Shown here: one piece after another, positions 23,980 through 25,133 of the stretch | Layout of the letters: the number at the start of each line of letters is the position of its first letter | How positions within the stretch are numbered: the stretch's first letter is position 1 | DNA from: Flavobacteriales bacterium UBA7382 | Lineage (GTDB): Bacteria; Bacteroidota; Bacteroidia; Flavobacteriales_D; Sanyastnellaceae | Direction of reading: 5' to 3' | NCBI GenBank assembly: GCA_002469765.1 | Contig: DKNS01000167.1 | Location: 1-25,133, forward strand | Length of the DNA: 25,133 bases | Made by a program: the position numbers and the translations under genes | Notes under the pieces: model-generated | Database searches by the model: none | Told to the model about the DNA's origin: nothing | What the model saw: the letters and a program-made list of their open reading frames with translations, nothing else

Positions 23980-24597
23980 ATGCATCTCGCCGTCGCAGGA
24001 AACATTGGCTCAGGAAAGACCACGTTGACCACGTTGTTGGCCAAGCACTACCGCTACACCCCTCACTTTGAAGAGGTGGACAACAACCCCTATCTCAACG
24101 ATTTCTACAAGGACATGACACGCTGGTCCTTCAACTTGCAGGTGTACTTCCTTCGGAGCCGCTTCTCTCAGTTGATTGAAATGAAGAAGAAGGGCAAACC
24201 CATCATCCAGGACCGAACCATCTACGAGGACTCCAACATCTTTGCGCCCAACTTGCAGGCCATGGGGTTGATGACAACCCGAGACTTTGAGAATTACCTC
24301 TCTCTGTTTGAGTTGATGGAGGAGTTTGTGACGCCCCCAGACTTGCTGGTGTACTTGCGCGCCTCTGTGCCCACTTTGGTGGCCCAAATCCAAAAGCGTG
24401 GGAGGGATTACGAGGAGGCGATTCGACTCGACTATCTCAACCGTTTGAACGAGCGTTACGAGGCTTGGATCAGCACCTACACCAAGGGGGAGTTGTTGAT
24501 TGTGGATGTGGACGACAGCAACTTCCACGAGAACAAAGAGGACTTGGGCAAGATCATCACAAGCATCGATGGCAAGCTCAACAACCTCTTCAGCTGA
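23980..24597 (+). CDS. Deoxynucleoside kinase
   Basis: A 205-residue kinase of the dNK/dCK-dGK family, which phosphorylates deoxynucleosides taken up or salvaged in the cytoplasm. Walker A is GNIGSGKTT (7-15), the substrate-binding Glu is in HFEEVDNNPYL (29-39), DRTIYED (78-84) is the family's catalytic/substrate motif, and RGRDYE (140-145) is the lid that closes over ATP. The length is normal. Which deoxynucleoside it prefers cannot be told from the sequence. A probable promoter lies in the upstream gap and a strong terminator follows the stop. Confidence 0.95.
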   Translation: MHLAVAGNIGSGKTTLTTLLAKHYRYTPHFEEVDNNPYLNDFYKDMTRWSFNLQVYFLRSRFSQLIEMKKKGKPIIQDRTIYEDSNIFAPNLQAMGLMTTRDFENYLSLFELMEEFVTPPDLLVYLRASVPTLVAQIQKRGRDYEEAIRLDYLNRLNERYEAWISTYTKGELLIVDVDDSNFHENKEDLGKIITSIDGKLNNLFS

Positions 24598-24625
24598 GGT
24601 TCAATCTTCAAATACACATCGCACA

Positions 24626-24656
24626 AAAAAGGCCTGCTCATCGAGCAGGCCTTTTT
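24626..24656. terminator. Bidirectional terminator between convergent genes
   Basis: AAAAAGGCCTGCTC (24626-24639), loop ATC, then GAGCAGGCCTTTTT (24643-24656): a perfect 14-bp inverted repeat whose outer part is a run of A on one side and T on the other. It can therefore terminate transcripts from both strands, fitting its place between the converging kinase and YceI genes. Confidence 0.9.
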
Positions 24657-24674
24657 CTTGGGAGGTCGTTTCAA

Positions 24675-25133
24675 TCACTGCACGGGCACGCCCATCACGG
24701 CGAACGCCATAGCCACGTCGTCTTTGATGAACCAATCCAACTTGTCGTCGAAGGTTTGGGAGCGGTACGTGACGTTGTGCTTGGTGCGGTCCAAATCGAA
24801 CTTGCCCGTCACAGCGATGCCTTGCTTGTCGCCTGGGACGTCGGTTTGGTTGATGTTGACGGGAATTGAGTAGTCCACGCTCACCCCGTTCATGTCCAAG
24901 CTCGCTGACAACGTGCTGCCTTCGATGCTGTTCACGGTCAAAACTGCGTCGGGGTGGGTCTCCACATTGAAGAAGTCCCCAGAGCGGAGGTGACCCTCCA
25001 GGCTGGCCTTCTTCTCTCCAGTCAAGTCGGTGACTGCGATTTGCGTCATGTCGAAGTTGACGACCCCGTCTTGAATTTGACCGTTGACCACTTTGAATTT
25101 GCCGCCTGACACAGCCAATGTGCCTTGGTGGCC
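24675..25133 (-). CDS. YceI-family protein, 5' end outside the window
   Basis: The C-terminal 152 residues of a YceI-like lipocalin-fold protein; the frame stays open to the window edge (GHQGTLAVSGGKF), so the start and any signal peptide are missing. Family features are VVNFDMTQIAVTDLTG, LEGHLRSGDFFNVETHPDAV, VDYSIPVNINQTDV and the C-terminal GKFDLDRTKHNVTYRS. YceI proteins are exported and bind long isoprenoid or fatty-acid-like ligands in a beta barrel; the ligand here is unknown. It converges on the deoxynucleoside kinase gene, with a two-way terminator between them. Confidence 0.92.
   Translation of the reverse strand, partial: GHQGTLAVSGGKFKVVNGQIQDGVVNFDMTQIAVTDLTGEKKASLEGHLRSGDFFNVETHPDAVLTVNSIEGSTLSASLDMNGVSVDYSIPVNINQTDVPGDKQGIAVTGKFDLDRTKHNVTYRSQTFDDKLDWFIKDDVAMAFAVMGVPVQ

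Overview
The window looks like a chromosomal stretch of a GC-rich member of the Bacteroidota, most likely a free-living aquatic Flavobacteriales-type bacterium. The evidence is: Bacteroidota-type promoters (TTG, 19 bp, TAnnTTTG) instead of -35/-10 boxes; almost no Shine-Dalgarno sequences; gene families typical of the phylum (BatA-type N-terminal domain protein, TIGR02757, DUF7033-type deacetylase, stand-alone MnmD, DUF3467, GH3-family enzyme, MurQ); and secreted proteins carrying the 'GCTDPLAQNYD' repeat and FG-GAP/ASPIC modules. Genes are densely packed, and most junctions are a few bases or short overlaps. I see no tRNA, rRNA, insertion sequence, phage gene or CRISPR array.

Layout. (1) 1-3325: two convergent genes for secreted proteins, the 3' part of a GH13 alpha-amylase and an FG-GAP/ASPIC repeat protein. 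Both end in a dockerin-like calcium-loop tail. (2) 3326-3665: the only long gap. It is AT-richer than its surroundings and holds a dyad, a 26-codon ORF, a strong terminator and then the rpsT promoter. (3) 3666-8668, plus strand: rpsT with its terminator, then a tightly linked run of radC, a WecB-type epimerase, a DUF7033-type polysaccharide deacetylase, a small membrane protein, a YjjG-like phosphatase and a DUF3467 protein. (4) 8659-11984, minus strand: a BatA-like VWA membrane protein overlapping a dihydroorotase-like protein that has lost metal ligands. (5) 12014-13916, plus strand: a TIGR02757 protein followed by an MnmD methyltransferase fused to a NUDIX domain. (6) 13938-19639, minus strand: a seven-gene operon of TPR protein, ComA-type phosphosulfolactate synthase, rhodanese, DUF368/PopT-type lipid-carrier translocase, shikimate dehydrogenase, MurQ and a conserved hypothetical protein. 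(7) 19756-24597, plus strand: phosphoglucosamine mutase, cysteine desulfurase, GH3-family enzyme and deoxynucleoside kinase. (8) 24675-25133, minus strand: the 3' part of a YceI-family gene.

Several genes point to cell-envelope and amino-sugar metabolism: GlmM makes GlcN-1-P, the WecB-like enzyme epimerises UDP-GlcNAc, the DUF7033 protein resembles polysaccharide deacetylases, MurQ recycles MurNAc-6-P, and the DUF368 protein probably recycles undecaprenyl phosphate. No obvious complete new defence or mobile system is present. The items most worth checking are the MnmD-NUDIX fusion, the degenerate dihydroorotase tied to the BatA-like gene, the orphan small transcription unit before rpsT, and the shared dockerin-like tails.
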